Below are positions 7,085 through 14,959 of a stretch of 64,000 nucleotides of DNA, piece by piece (positions within the stretch are counted from its first letter, which is position 1; the number at the start of each line of letters is the position of its first letter). The stretch lies in NCBI RefSeq assembly GCF_020144665.1, contig NZ_JAAHBQ010000019.1, positions 1 through 64,000 of the forward strand, in the 5' to 3' direction. This DNA comes from Oscillatoria salina IIICB1 (lineage in GTDB: Bacteria > Cyanobacteriota > Cyanobacteriia > Cyanobacteriales > SIO1D9). Under the pieces are notes generated by a model. The model ran no database searches. It saw nothing but the letters and a program-made list of their open reading frames with translations, and was not told where the DNA came from. The position numbers and the translations under genes are program-made.

Positions 7085-7969
7085 GACATTAGCGATACTT
7101 TTCTTCGTGCGCCCATGTCGAATACTGACACCTGTTTTGGGGTCGTCAGCAGTTTCTACTTCAAAGAACTTTTGTGTTTCAAAAATGCCGTTATATTGCT
7201 TTTCACGCAGGGCAGAATCAGGAACTTTCTCTAAGGGAATGTAGCGGTGATGTTGTTGATTGTCCAGGTTATAAGGCTCGTTACTCACCACATTGTAAGT
7301 ACAAAATAACGCTACGCGAATGTCATTTGTTTCATTGAGATCGGAACCATGTAAGGTGTTGGCATGGAAGAACACAGCATCACCCTGTTGCAACTCGCAG
7401 TAAACAATTTCCAAACGATCCAGCACAATTTTTAAGCGTTCTGGATCTGCACAACTAGAGTTAGAATTAGGCAGCATCACATTTTCTATCCTTCCCAGAT
7501 GGTGAGAACCCTTAGCAATCTGTAAACAGCCGTTCTTGCGGGTATTTTCATTAATAGCAATACAACAGCTAACAAGTTTAGGATATAAACAATAATCCTC
7601 GTACCAGGTACCAAAACCTTGATGCCAAGCAACCGAACCCTCTGTTGGCTTTTTCAAGACTATTTTCGAGTGCCAATGATAGCATTCCTCGCCTTCGAGT
7701 GCTTCTGCTGCATCCACTACGCGAGCCATACGAGGTATAACACCGAGCATACTATCTCCTAGCTCACTCCAAACGGAAAGCTTAAAGCCAATTCCACCAT
7801 AATCAACTTCCGATTGGGTATTATTTAAGCTACGATCGCGATCGCAAGCTTGTCGTAGGGGTTCGATTTCCTCTGGAGCAAAAAAGTTACGGACAATAAC
7901 ATAGCCATGCTCGTGGTAGTGAGCAATTTGTGCTTGGGTCAAGGGAAATTCGGTTTTGATTTTATTCAT
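7082..7969 (-). CDS. PhyH-family Fe/2-oxoglutarate enzyme with H-Q-G motif (candidate halogenase)
   Basis: A 295-residue PhyH-family protein, closely following the family block WHQ[D]-x-G-x-WYxxxCLYP. Here it reads AWHQGFGTWY: Gly118 sits in the place of the iron-binding Asp (codon GGT, one base from GAT). His116, the distal His207 (TLHGSDLN) and the 2-oxoglutarate Arg218 (DIRVAL) are kept, as is the jelly-roll block NGCLQIAKGSH. A kept cofactor Arg with a lost carboxylate is the known pattern of Fe/2-oxoglutarate halogenases. The ATG at 7967-7969 is preferred; a TTG five codons upstream is possible. It is the fifth gene of the minus-strand cluster. A hydroxylase with altered ligation, or an inactive protein, cannot be excluded. 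Confidence 0.82.
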   Translation of the reverse strand: MNKIKTEFPLTQAQIAHYHEHGYVIVRNFFAPEEIEPLRQACDRDRSLNNTQSEVDYGGIGFKLSVWSELGDSMLGVIPRMARVVDAAEALEGEECYHWHSKIVLKKPTEGSVAWHQGFGTWYEDYCLYPKLVSCCIAINENTRKNGCLQIAKGSHHLGRIENVMLPNSNSSCADPERLKIVLDRLEIVYCELQQGDAVFFHANTLHGSDLNETNDIRVALFCTYNVVSNEPYNLDNQQHHRYIPLEKVPDSALREKQYNGIFETQKFFEVETADDPKTGVSIRHGRTKKSIANV

Positions 7970-8035
7970 GAAAGTCAATCTCAATGTTTTTGGACTAATT
8001 TGTGCTGAATGTTGAATGAAGAAAGCTCACATAGC

Positions 8036-9448
8036 TTAGGTTAATCTTGCCTCAAGCTTCTGTTTTGCTGCCTCTTGACCAGCAATACGCCCAAATACCA
8101 GACATTCAGTTATAGAAGTGGTACTCAAACGTGACACACCGTGAACGCCACCAGTTACCTCACCCGCAGCATATAAACCCTCAATAACTTTGCCCTCAGT
8201 ATTAAGAACCTGAGCCTGGGAATTAATCCGCAAACCGCCCGTAGTATAGTGAACTTTGGGCCACAAGCGGACAGCGTAATAGGGAGGCTTTAGGGGTTGG
8301 GAAACTGGTGGAATGGGTTTACCAAAATCATCATCGTGACCTTGGATAACAAAGTGATTGTACCGTTCCAACGTATCTAGTAAAACTGAGTAGGGTAGGC
8401 TGTAATGAGCAGCTAAATCCTCCAAATTATCAAAAGCATATACTACTTGACGCCGTAAACATTTATCAATAGGCTGTCCAGATAAAGCGACACCTTGAGC
8501 ATCAGCAATACCTATACAAGGGGATGCGATCGCCAACATCGCATCTACGTGAGTTTTTCGGTCTGCTAACTCGTTAACAAAGCGCTTCCCCGTTTCAGGA
8601 TGAATTAAAACCCCGTAAGGAAACACTGTATAGCTAGCTAGCAAAGCTGCGACTCCGTAACCTTTTTCATCTGGTGAGGTAAATGGAGCTAGTTGAATAT
8701 GTTCTAAATCCACCGTGTCAGCACCAATACGCATTGCCTCTTCCAGAGCTTCGGCAGTAGCATGGGGCATATTTGTACAACCAATCTCCCCCCCTAATTT
8801 GGCATCGAATTGTTGACGAAATTGAACGTCAGCAGAGAAACCACCAGTAGCTAATATTACTGCTTTTCGAGCATGAATCCATTGTGCATCTTGCTTTCTG
8901 TTCAAGAAAGGAACCACCTGAACGCCGTTAACTCGCCCACGGTCATCCAAAGACAACTTAGTCATTTGCCAACCATTTCGAGGTATCACTCCCAGACTTT
9001 TCAGCTTCTGCAACATAGGCTTGATAATCGTAGTTCCGATCGCTTTTTTGGGTGTCAAACTACGAGCTACTCTATGTCCAGCAAATTGATTTGGGCTTTG
9101 TCGAAAAGCAATACCTAAATCCTCTATTAACCAGTTACAGATATCTGGTGTATGCTCTGCAAGAGTTTTTACCAGAGACAATTGGTTGGTATTCCGCCCA
9201 GCTTTGAGCATATCCTCCAATAAATATTCAGGACTATCTTCAATCTGAGCTTGTTGCTGTAGAGAACAGCCTGTTGCCACTAGCACTCCATCGCTGATAA
9301 TCGAATTACCACCGCAACTCGCACGCTTTTCCAAAAGGATCGCCGCAGCCCCCAGGTTAGCTACTTGAATAGCCGCCATCAAGCCAGCAAAGCCACTGCC
9401 AACTACGATTACATCGGTTGTTTCATTCCAAGGAAGCTGATAATTCAT
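8036..9448 (-). CDS. FAD-dependent oxidoreductase, fumarate reductase/flavocytochrome c type (second of pair)
   Basis: A 470-residue flavoprotein. The dinucleotide motif GSGFAG is at 17-22, and the C-terminal FAD block AAGEVTGGVHGVSRL is at about 427-441. Candidate substrate-site residues of the fumarate reductase family are kept: Arg297 in NELADRK, His400 in KVHYTTGG and Arg440. The first family His (in HPT) is replaced by an LAPFTS segment, so the substrate probably differs from fumarate. Such enzymes reduce or introduce a C=C bond next to a carbonyl. There is no heme domain or signal peptide, so it is cytoplasmic. It is a paralog of the next gene upstream. Confidence 0.85.
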   Translation of the reverse strand: MNYQLPWNETTDVIVVGSGFAGLMAAIQVANLGAAAILLEKRASCGGNSIISDGVLVATGCSLQQQAQIEDSPEYLLEDMLKAGRNTNQLSLVKTLAEHTPDICNWLIEDLGIAFRQSPNQFAGHRVARSLTPKKAIGTTIIKPMLQKLKSLGVIPRNGWQMTKLSLDDRGRVNGVQVVPFLNRKQDAQWIHARKAVILATGGFSADVQFRQQFDAKLGGEIGCTNMPHATAEALEEAMRIGADTVDLEHIQLAPFTSPDEKGYGVAALLASYTVFPYGVLIHPETGKRFVNELADRKTHVDAMLAIASPCIGIADAQGVALSGQPIDKCLRRQVVYAFDNLEDLAAHYSLPYSVLLDTLERYNHFVIQGHDDDFGKPIPPVSQPLKPPYYAVRLWPKVHYTTGGLRINSQAQVLNTEGKVIEGLYAAGEVTGGVHGVSRLSTTSITECLVFGRIAGQEAAKQKLEARLT

Positions 9449-9516
9449 TTTTTCTACTTAACATAACCAGCTATCAAGACACTTCATTGTTTTTCTGCCT
9501 AGATATCAATCCCAAG

Positions 9517-10962
9517 TTATCCTGGTGGAAGTGTTTCAACTGCCTGAAATTTAATTTCCTGATGAGAGCTTATTTGCTCATCCCATTCTTCGTGAATGTC
9601 GTCTTCTATGGCAGCTTGCCGTCCAGCAATACGACCAAAGACAAGACACTCAGTAATCGCGCAGCATCCCAGGCGGCAAACACCATGAATACCACCAGTA
9701 ACCTCACCAGCAGCATAAAATCTGGGGATAACTTTTCCGGCTTTGTCCAACACTGCCGCTTGGGGGTTAATCCGGACTCCGCCCATAGTGGAATGTGCCT
9801 TGGGCCACAAACGAACGCTATAGAAAGGTGGGTTTAAAGGCTTGGCTTTTGCGGGAATGGGTTTACCAAACTCTTCATCTAAGTGCTTCTCGACATAGCT
9901 ATTGTAGGTTTGGAGTGTTTCTTCCAGCGCCTTCTCTGGAAGTTGATGATAGTCTGCTAGAGCAGCCAGAGAATCAAAACGCCGGGTCACAGTGTCATCC
10001 ATGTGTTCGTGAATCATCTCACCAACATTTTCCAAGCCCTGTTGGTCAACAATTCCAACGGGAAAGTTTTCCAAAGCCATCATCGCCTCAGCACGAGTTT
10101 TGCGGTCTGTCCATTCGTTGACGAAACGCTTTCCTGTAGCTGGGTTGACCATAAATCCGTAGGGAAAGATTGCATAACTAGCAAATACGGCGGCAACTCC
10201 TCTACCCTGCTCATCTGGGGAAGCACAGGGCAACATTTGCAAATGCTCCATGTCAATTAAGGCTGCACCAGCACGTTCAGCAATCCGGAGAGTTTCGCCA
10301 GTGGAATCGCTGAGACTGGTTCGCAGAGCATCTTTACCTGCTGCTTCACCACTGAAACCGCCACTAGCCAGGATTATTGCCTTTTTAGCTTCGATTGTGA
10401 GACTTTCTGCCCGATCTGGAGTAGAAACTAGAGAGGCTCTAACTGCGATCGCTGTGCCTTGGGAGGTTTGGTAAATCTCTTCCAGGCAAGTGTTAAGACG
10501 GATATCCACCTTCAGGCTTGCAGCCCGCTCTAACATGGGATTGATAATGTTTCTTCCTTGGATTTCTTCGACACTGTGGCATCGTGGTACGGAATGACCG
10601 CCAAGTTGTTCTAGCCTGTCCATAAACTCGATCCCAAAGTCTTGACGCAGCCACTGTAGCACCTCAAAGGAATGGATACAAACAAGACGCACAAGTTCTG
10701 GGTCATTCGTACGTCCTGCCCGCATCATGTCTTCAAACATCAGACGAGTAGAATCTACAACACCGTGGCGGCTCTGCATAACTACATCTACTGCTGCTAA
10801 TGCACCGCCACTAATCCAGGAGTTACCTCCGTAAGAATCCCGCTTTTCTAAGACAATTACTGAACAGCCTGCTTGGGCAGCTTCGATCGCTGCTGCTAGA
10901 CCTGCAAAACCACTACCAATTACAATTACGTCAGTGCTTTCATCCCAAGAAGTCTTAGACAT
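9517..10962 (-). CDS. FAD-dependent oxidoreductase, fumarate reductase/flavocytochrome c type (first of pair)
   Basis: A 481-residue paralog of the neighbouring flavoprotein. It starts MSKTSWDESTDVIVIGSGFAG, has NEWTDRKTRAEAM (active-site Arg region), KAHSTMGGVRIN, and ends with AAGEVTGGIHGVCRL and ECLVFGRIAG. The start at 10960-10962 is chosen because GGAGGTGG lies six bases upstream; a longer frame starting at 11049 would lie inside the preceding gene. The ATG overlaps the stop of the aldolase gene by eight bases, which indicates translational coupling. As in its paralog, the HPT His is absent (MLPCAS). Two different but related flavoproteins in one operon suggest two steps or a heterodimer. 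Confidence 0.85.
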   Translation of the reverse strand: MSKTSWDESTDVIVIGSGFAGLAAAIEAAQAGCSVIVLEKRDSYGGNSWISGGALAAVDVVMQSRHGVVDSTRLMFEDMMRAGRTNDPELVRLVCIHSFEVLQWLRQDFGIEFMDRLEQLGGHSVPRCHSVEEIQGRNIINPMLERAASLKVDIRLNTCLEEIYQTSQGTAIAVRASLVSTPDRAESLTIEAKKAIILASGGFSGEAAGKDALRTSLSDSTGETLRIAERAGAALIDMEHLQMLPCASPDEQGRGVAAVFASYAIFPYGFMVNPATGKRFVNEWTDRKTRAEAMMALENFPVGIVDQQGLENVGEMIHEHMDDTVTRRFDSLAALADYHQLPEKALEETLQTYNSYVEKHLDEEFGKPIPAKAKPLNPPFYSVRLWPKAHSTMGGVRINPQAAVLDKAGKVIPRFYAAGEVTGGIHGVCRLGCCAITECLVFGRIAGRQAAIEDDIHEEWDEQISSHQEIKFQAVETLPPG

Positions 10963-11950
10963 AAGCTTCCACCTCCCCGAACACCTGTTCAATTTTCGTG
11001 TAAGGTTGGCGGGGAATTTGTTGCAGATAATGGGCTGTTTTCTCCCCATATCTTTCCATCAGTGGCTCTACCCAAAGCTGTGCCAAATTTTTAGCACCAA
11101 CTAAGTAGTAAAGATAACTCTTTTCTGCTGGCATGGGTACGTCAAAACGGCTCAGTCGCTCCAGAGGCTCGTAACGATAGGGCTTGTTGGGTTCCTTTTG
11201 CTGCACAAGTGCGATCGCATATTGCAACTTAGTATTGCCGCTACCTAAGCCTAGTCCATTGACTGTACCATCAATTACTTGACAGCCTGCTTCCAAAGCC
11301 ATCAACGCATTGACGGTAGCAAATCCGGTGTTGTCATGAGCATGAAAACCAAACAATCCTTGCCAATTTTCCCGCACGATTTCCACTATCCTACTGATAT
11401 CTTCTGGTCGGCAAGCTCCCCGTGAATCGGCGAGGTAAAATACATCTACTACACCCGATTGTTGGACTTTTTGAGCAGTAGCCGCGAACTGTTGCGGTAG
11501 CAAAGTGGAAATATTGACCAAGTTTAAGCTAGTCGCAATGCCGTACTCACTAGCTGCTGCTGCAACTCGCAAAGCGTCGTCTACTTCTTCGACGGTACAG
11601 GGAATTCTGACTAAATCTAAGACTTCTTGGCGACTGGCAAATAAGGTTTTTGGCTCTTTTTCACTTAAACTAATCATTACCGCCAGGTTGATTTTGCCTT
11701 TGGTATGTTCGCGCAGTTCGCTAAGTAAATCAGCGTCACAACGTGCAGCTAAGGGTTTGTCTGGCTTATCGCTGATGTAACCTACCTCAATAGCTTCGAT
11801 GCCAGTTTCTGCCACACCTCCTACTACGGCAAAAATTTCCTCGCGAGAAAATGACCAGCCATTCAAGTAACCAGCATCTCGCAAAGTGGCATCCAGTACA
11901 CTATGAGCATCTAGGAAAAAACTTGTCTGCTTGATAGTTTGTTTTCTCAC
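10955..11950 (-). CDS. DRE-TIM metallolyase (HMGL-like / 4-hydroxy-2-oxovalerate-aldolase-like)
   Basis: A 331-residue TIM-barrel protein of the HMG-CoA lyase/isopropylmalate synthase superfamily. The N-terminal motif is DATLRDAGYLNGW (Asp20, Arg24, Asp25) and the metal-binding pair is GFHAHDNTG (His203, His205). The DxTLRDxGYxNxW form is closest to the aldolase-catalytic-domain group rather than to LeuA. The family makes or breaks C-C bonds next to a 2-oxo acid or acyl-CoA. The usual Gly after Arg-Asp is Ala26. The start is GTG. It is the second gene of the cluster, 22 nt after the HpcH/HpaI gene. Confidence 0.85.
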   Translation of the reverse strand: MRKQTIKQTSFFLDAHSVLDATLRDAGYLNGWSFSREEIFAVVGGVAETGIEAIEVGYISDKPDKPLAARCDADLLSELREHTKGKINLAVMISLSEKEPKTLFASRQEVLDLVRIPCTVEEVDDALRVAAAASEYGIATSLNLVNISTLLPQQFAATAQKVQQSGVVDVFYLADSRGACRPEDISRIVEIVRENWQGLFGFHAHDNTGFATVNALMALEAGCQVIDGTVNGLGLGSGNTKLQYAIALVQQKEPNKPYRYEPLERLSRFDVPMPAEKSYLYYLVGAKNLAQLWVEPLMERYGEKTAHYLQQIPRQPYTKIEQVFGEVEAYV

Positions 11951-11972
11951 GATCGTTTGTAGTAGTTCAGAT

Positions 11973-12761
11973 TTATACTCTAACGAACTGCTCGGAGGTT
12001 TGCACTAAAGTGCTAGCTTTATCCAGTTTGGCTTGGCTGGTAGCAATCCGTGACTGATAAAATTCCTGGCGGTTGGGATTAATCTCTATCAAAGACTGAT
12101 AATAGGCAATCTCAAATTCGATTCCTTTCCAGATAGAAGCGGTTACATCTGTTACTCGATTAAGGTCAAACATGGTGTGGATAGTGCTGAGACGGTCAAT
12201 ATTAAATTTTTGAAGAGAGACTGCACTATTAGGATTAACAAAGCCTCCTACAGAAACATGTTTACCCAGACGACGTACTTGATTAGCTAAATCTTGAGTG
12301 ATTTGGACAACTTCAGGATTATCCACATTGTTCATCTGCATCGAAAGGGATAAATCTAAACGCCCGATAACCACTGTATCAATTTCCTTAAAGTAAGGAC
12401 TGTTGAGGATTTCATCCAACTTGTGATATCCCTGAATTGTCTCAATATTGATGGCTAAAGTTGGATTAATTTCACTTTCTTCGTAAGCTTTTTGAGTTGT
12501 AATGACAAATTTTTCTAGGGCATATTCAGACTCGACCATCGGACAAAGAATTCCATTGACACCTATTGCCCGTAAGTGACGCAAATCTGTTCTAGCTTCT
12601 GAACCAGCAATTTTAACGAAAATAGGAATCTCTTTTTGACCTATTCTATAAAGATAATCAATCTCTGAATAGTTCATATCTTCCCACTCGGTTCCAGCTT
12701 TGAGTGCATATAAACCATACTGAGAATTCATGAGCTTGAGCATAGCTGTTAAATTGCTCAC
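11973..12761 (-). CDS. HpcH/HpaI aldolase / citrate-lyase-beta-like protein
   Basis: A 262-residue TIM-barrel enzyme of the PEP/pyruvate lyase group. The metal ligands are visible as Glu107 (AINIET) and Asp136 (IGRLDLS), with the conserved MVES block at 75-78. Family members cleave or form 2-oxo-3-hydroxy acids (pyruvate plus aldehyde) or split citramalyl-type CoA esters. It starts with GTG, with GGAG ten bases upstream. It is the first gene of the minus-strand cluster, so the cluster promoter should lie in 12762-13167. The C-terminal 40 residues (helical, rich in Gln and Ser) go beyond the barrel and may contact a partner. Confidence 0.8.
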   Translation of the reverse strand: MSNLTAMLKLMNSQYGLYALKAGTEWEDMNYSEIDYLYRIGQKEIPIFVKIAGSEARTDLRHLRAIGVNGILCPMVESEYALEKFVITTQKAYEESEINPTLAINIETIQGYHKLDEILNSPYFKEIDTVVIGRLDLSLSMQMNNVDNPEVVQITQDLANQVRRLGKHVSVGGFVNPNSAVSLQKFNIDRLSTIHTMFDLNRVTDVTASIWKGIEFEIAYYQSLIEINPNRQEFYQSRIATSQAKLDKASTLVQTSEQFVRV

Positions 12762-13167
12762 AAGTAAAATACTCCATTAGTTAGATTGATTAATTAGAGT
12801 GAAACAGGGTAAGCTTATCTAATTTAGTGATTATAATCGCAAAAATTTAAAATGCAAATAATTAGTCGGAAATTTGGGTAAAAGTTGCTTATTTATCAGT
12901 ACATTTATTCTATTAAAGTCTCAAGTTTAACTGGCTTCGAGTAAAAGAAAAAAGCTTTGCTTAGTTTGTTTTGGTTATAGCTGAAGAGTTTTGTTCGAGC
13001 GAGTAAAGGTGCTGATGTATAAAGCTTAAAAATACTTATTGGATCGCGCGTTTTGAGATCGACTCAAATAAGGCTTGTTAATAAGATTTGTTACAATTTT
13101 AGTTGTTGCCCTATTGCGTAATTAAGTTTAAAAGCTGAGGATTATTATATTGGAGAGGGAATTATTA
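12762..13167. promoter_or_regulatory. AT-rich divergent intergenic region, cluster promoter region
   Basis: About 400 bases separate the first gene of the minus-strand cluster from the plus-strand gene at 13168. Both must be transcribed from here. The sequence is AT-rich with no open frame that looks coding. I see no clear -35/-10 pair that I would commit to, nor a recognised operator. Confidence 0.4.
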
Positions 13168-13701
13168 ATGAATGCTAAATTCCACGTACCTAGATCGGTT
13201 AAGTTTCCCGAAGCGATCGATCTCGCTCAGTCTTTACTAGCACGCATGGAAGCAGGTAAAATAAGTGAAGAGAAAATTAAAATGGCGATCGCGTCTTTGG
13301 TTTCTACGGAAGAGGGTGCAAGAGGTTTCTTTGTCACTTATCTTACCGATGAGAGAAGTTTAGCAGATCGTCCTTCACCTGCAACGATCGCTGCTTTGGA
13401 AACTTCTCCAGAAATCGTCGCTGAGTTATTAGTGAAAAACATCGCGATGTCAGCAGCAATGGTTGTTTCCCATCGTCGCAATCATAATGAAAAAATGGCA
13501 CAGGATTCCGAGCGCGTGTGTCGGCGAACTGCTAATCTAATTAAAGAGGTAAACTTAGTTTCTTTACCTAAGAAATTACAGCAATTACAAGAAAGCGCAG
13601 CGACAGGAGAAGGAAGTTATCAAGAGTTTCTCCAGCGTTGGAATTACGATCGCGAACAAAGAGAAGTTATCCTACAAGCTATAGGAGAAATTAATTATTA
13701 G
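13168..13701 (+). CDS. Conserved-looking cytoplasmic protein, unknown function
   Basis: A 177-residue, mostly helical soluble protein with no hydrophobic segment. The ATG at 13168 is chosen because GGAGAGGGA lies just upstream; a TTG 18 bases earlier overlaps this ribosome binding site. The middle (VKNIAMSAAMVVSHRRNHN) is basic and the second half is charged and helix-forming. It overlaps the end of the convergent membrane protein gene by 11 bases. No family is recognised. Confidence 0.75.
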   Translation: MNAKFHVPRSVKFPEAIDLAQSLLARMEAGKISEEKIKMAIASLVSTEEGARGFFVTYLTDERSLADRPSPATIAALETSPEIVAELLVKNIAMSAAMVVSHRRNHNEKMAQDSERVCRRTANLIKEVNLVSLPKKLQQLQESAATGEGSYQEFLQRWNYDREQREVILQAIGEINY

Positions 13702-13936
13702 ATTCGTATAGTTGAGAAACTTTACTTACCACCCAACTTAAAATTGCTCCCAGCATGAGAATGCCGATCGCGGGAGTAAAAATAGGCTCCCAAAGTTTAT
13801 ACCATAAATCCAGACCAAAGGGAAGATCCAGAGTACGACCCAAAACGGCGATCGCTAACCAGATAAAACTTAGAATAACTAAAAATACATCGAACACTAA
13901 CAAACGATTCAGCCAAATCAGAAATTGCTCTTTCAT
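13691..13936 (-). CDS. Small two-helix membrane protein
   Basis: An 81-residue protein with two hydrophobic segments (about residues 10-32 and 52-70) and short charged ends, so an integral inner or thylakoid membrane protein. The ATG at 13934-13936 is preferred over a TTG ten codons upstream. It is convergent with the gene at 13168, sharing 11 bases at the 3' ends. No family is recognised. Confidence 0.65.
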   Translation of the reverse strand: MKEQFLIWLNRLLVFDVFLVILSFIWLAIAVLGRTLDLPFGLDLWYKLWEPIFTPAIGILMLGAILSWVVSKVSQLYESNN

Positions 13937-14029
13937 GCTGTTTTCTGTCAACTCGCGACCCCACAAATATCATAAGCCAATTTTGTCCACTTCTCGCAGC
14001 AAATTAGCTTTGATTTCTAGAAAACAAAT

Positions 14030-14686
14030 TTAAAGACGAGAATCTAACAACTCCCAAAGTGATTCATCCGTAAAATCATTAACCACCAACGACGCACCCA
14101 AAGCTTGTAAAAATTGGCGATCGTGAGTAGTAGCCACACCAATAGTATAAATCCCCGCCGCCACAGCCGCACGAATGCCCGAAGGAGAATCTTCAAAAGC
14201 AACTACCGTATCTGGGGTAAGATTGAGAAGTGCGATCGCGCGATCGTAAGGCATGGGATCGGGTTTGCCTGCGGGTAAATCATCTCCTAAAATTACTATA
14301 GGGAAAACTTCCTTTAACGCCAAAGCTGTTAACATAAATTCTGCATTTTCACGCGGTGCATTCGTTACTACAGCTTTTTTTAATCCAGAAACATCGATCC
14401 AATTTAACAACTTATCTAAACCTGCTAAACGTTGTAATTGTGACGAAGCTAATTCTCGAAAACGCCTTTCTTTTTCAAGAGCAAACTCTCTCCCCGCTTC
14501 AACTGAAAGTTGCGGTAAAATATCTTTAATAATTTCTTGATTTTGCCTTCCACTAATATTCTTCTTATAGAAAACAGAATCTATTTCCAAATCGTATTCC
14601 CGCAACATATTTTGCCAAATATTAAAGTGTAGCGGATCTGTATTTGCTAAAGTCCCATCTAAATCTAGAAGTATACCAGCTAACAT
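14030..14686 (-). CDS. HAD-superfamily phosphatase / phosphoglucomutase-like
   Basis: A 218-residue HAD hydrolase, subfamily IA with a helical cap. Motif I is LDLDGTLAN (nucleophile Asp8, acid/base Asp10), motif II is VVTNAPR, motif III is the Lys in GKPDPMPY, and motif IV is AFEDSPSG. The organisation fits beta-phosphoglucomutase, phosphoglycolate phosphatase or related sugar-phosphate phosphatases; the substrate cannot be fixed. The ATG at 14684-14686 is preferred over a TTG eight codons upstream because the protein then begins right at the first strand. Confidence 0.88.
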   Translation of the reverse strand: MLAGILLDLDGTLANTDPLHFNIWQNMLREYDLEIDSVFYKKNISGRQNQEIIKDILPQLSVEAGREFALEKERRFRELASSQLQRLAGLDKLLNWIDVSGLKKAVVTNAPRENAEFMLTALALKEVFPIVILGDDLPAGKPDPMPYDRAIALLNLTPDTVVAFEDSPSGIRAAVAAGIYTIGVATTHDRQFLQALGASLVVNDFTDESLWELLDSRL

Positions 14687-14959
14687 TATCGATTGTTTTT
14701 TAACTACCAAATTATTATATCAAATATCAAAAATCTAATCTGGTTTTTTAAAGCTAAGTTTGCCAATTCTTTTTAGCAAAAATCAATGTTTATAACTAAA
14801 AAAATGCCTGTATTTACTCGAGCTTTTTAATGATTATCAAAAAATAGCCCGAAAATTTATGCGTTAAGCTGGGATTTTTGACTAAGTAATTGCGTATATA
14901 ATGAGCGTTTAAACATCGAGCTTATCTCAACATTTAAACGCTCATTAATTCCTTAACTT

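Noticed and set aside
10962-11049. Longer start of the first flavoprotein
   Set aside because: It would add 29 residues inside the aldolase gene; the internal ATG has a strong GGAGGTGG site.
3197-12761. Cluster as a plain catabolic meta-cleavage operon
   Set aside because: There is no ring dioxygenase, hydratase or acylating aldehyde dehydrogenase; the HxG enzymes, methyltransferase and exporter do not fit catabolism.
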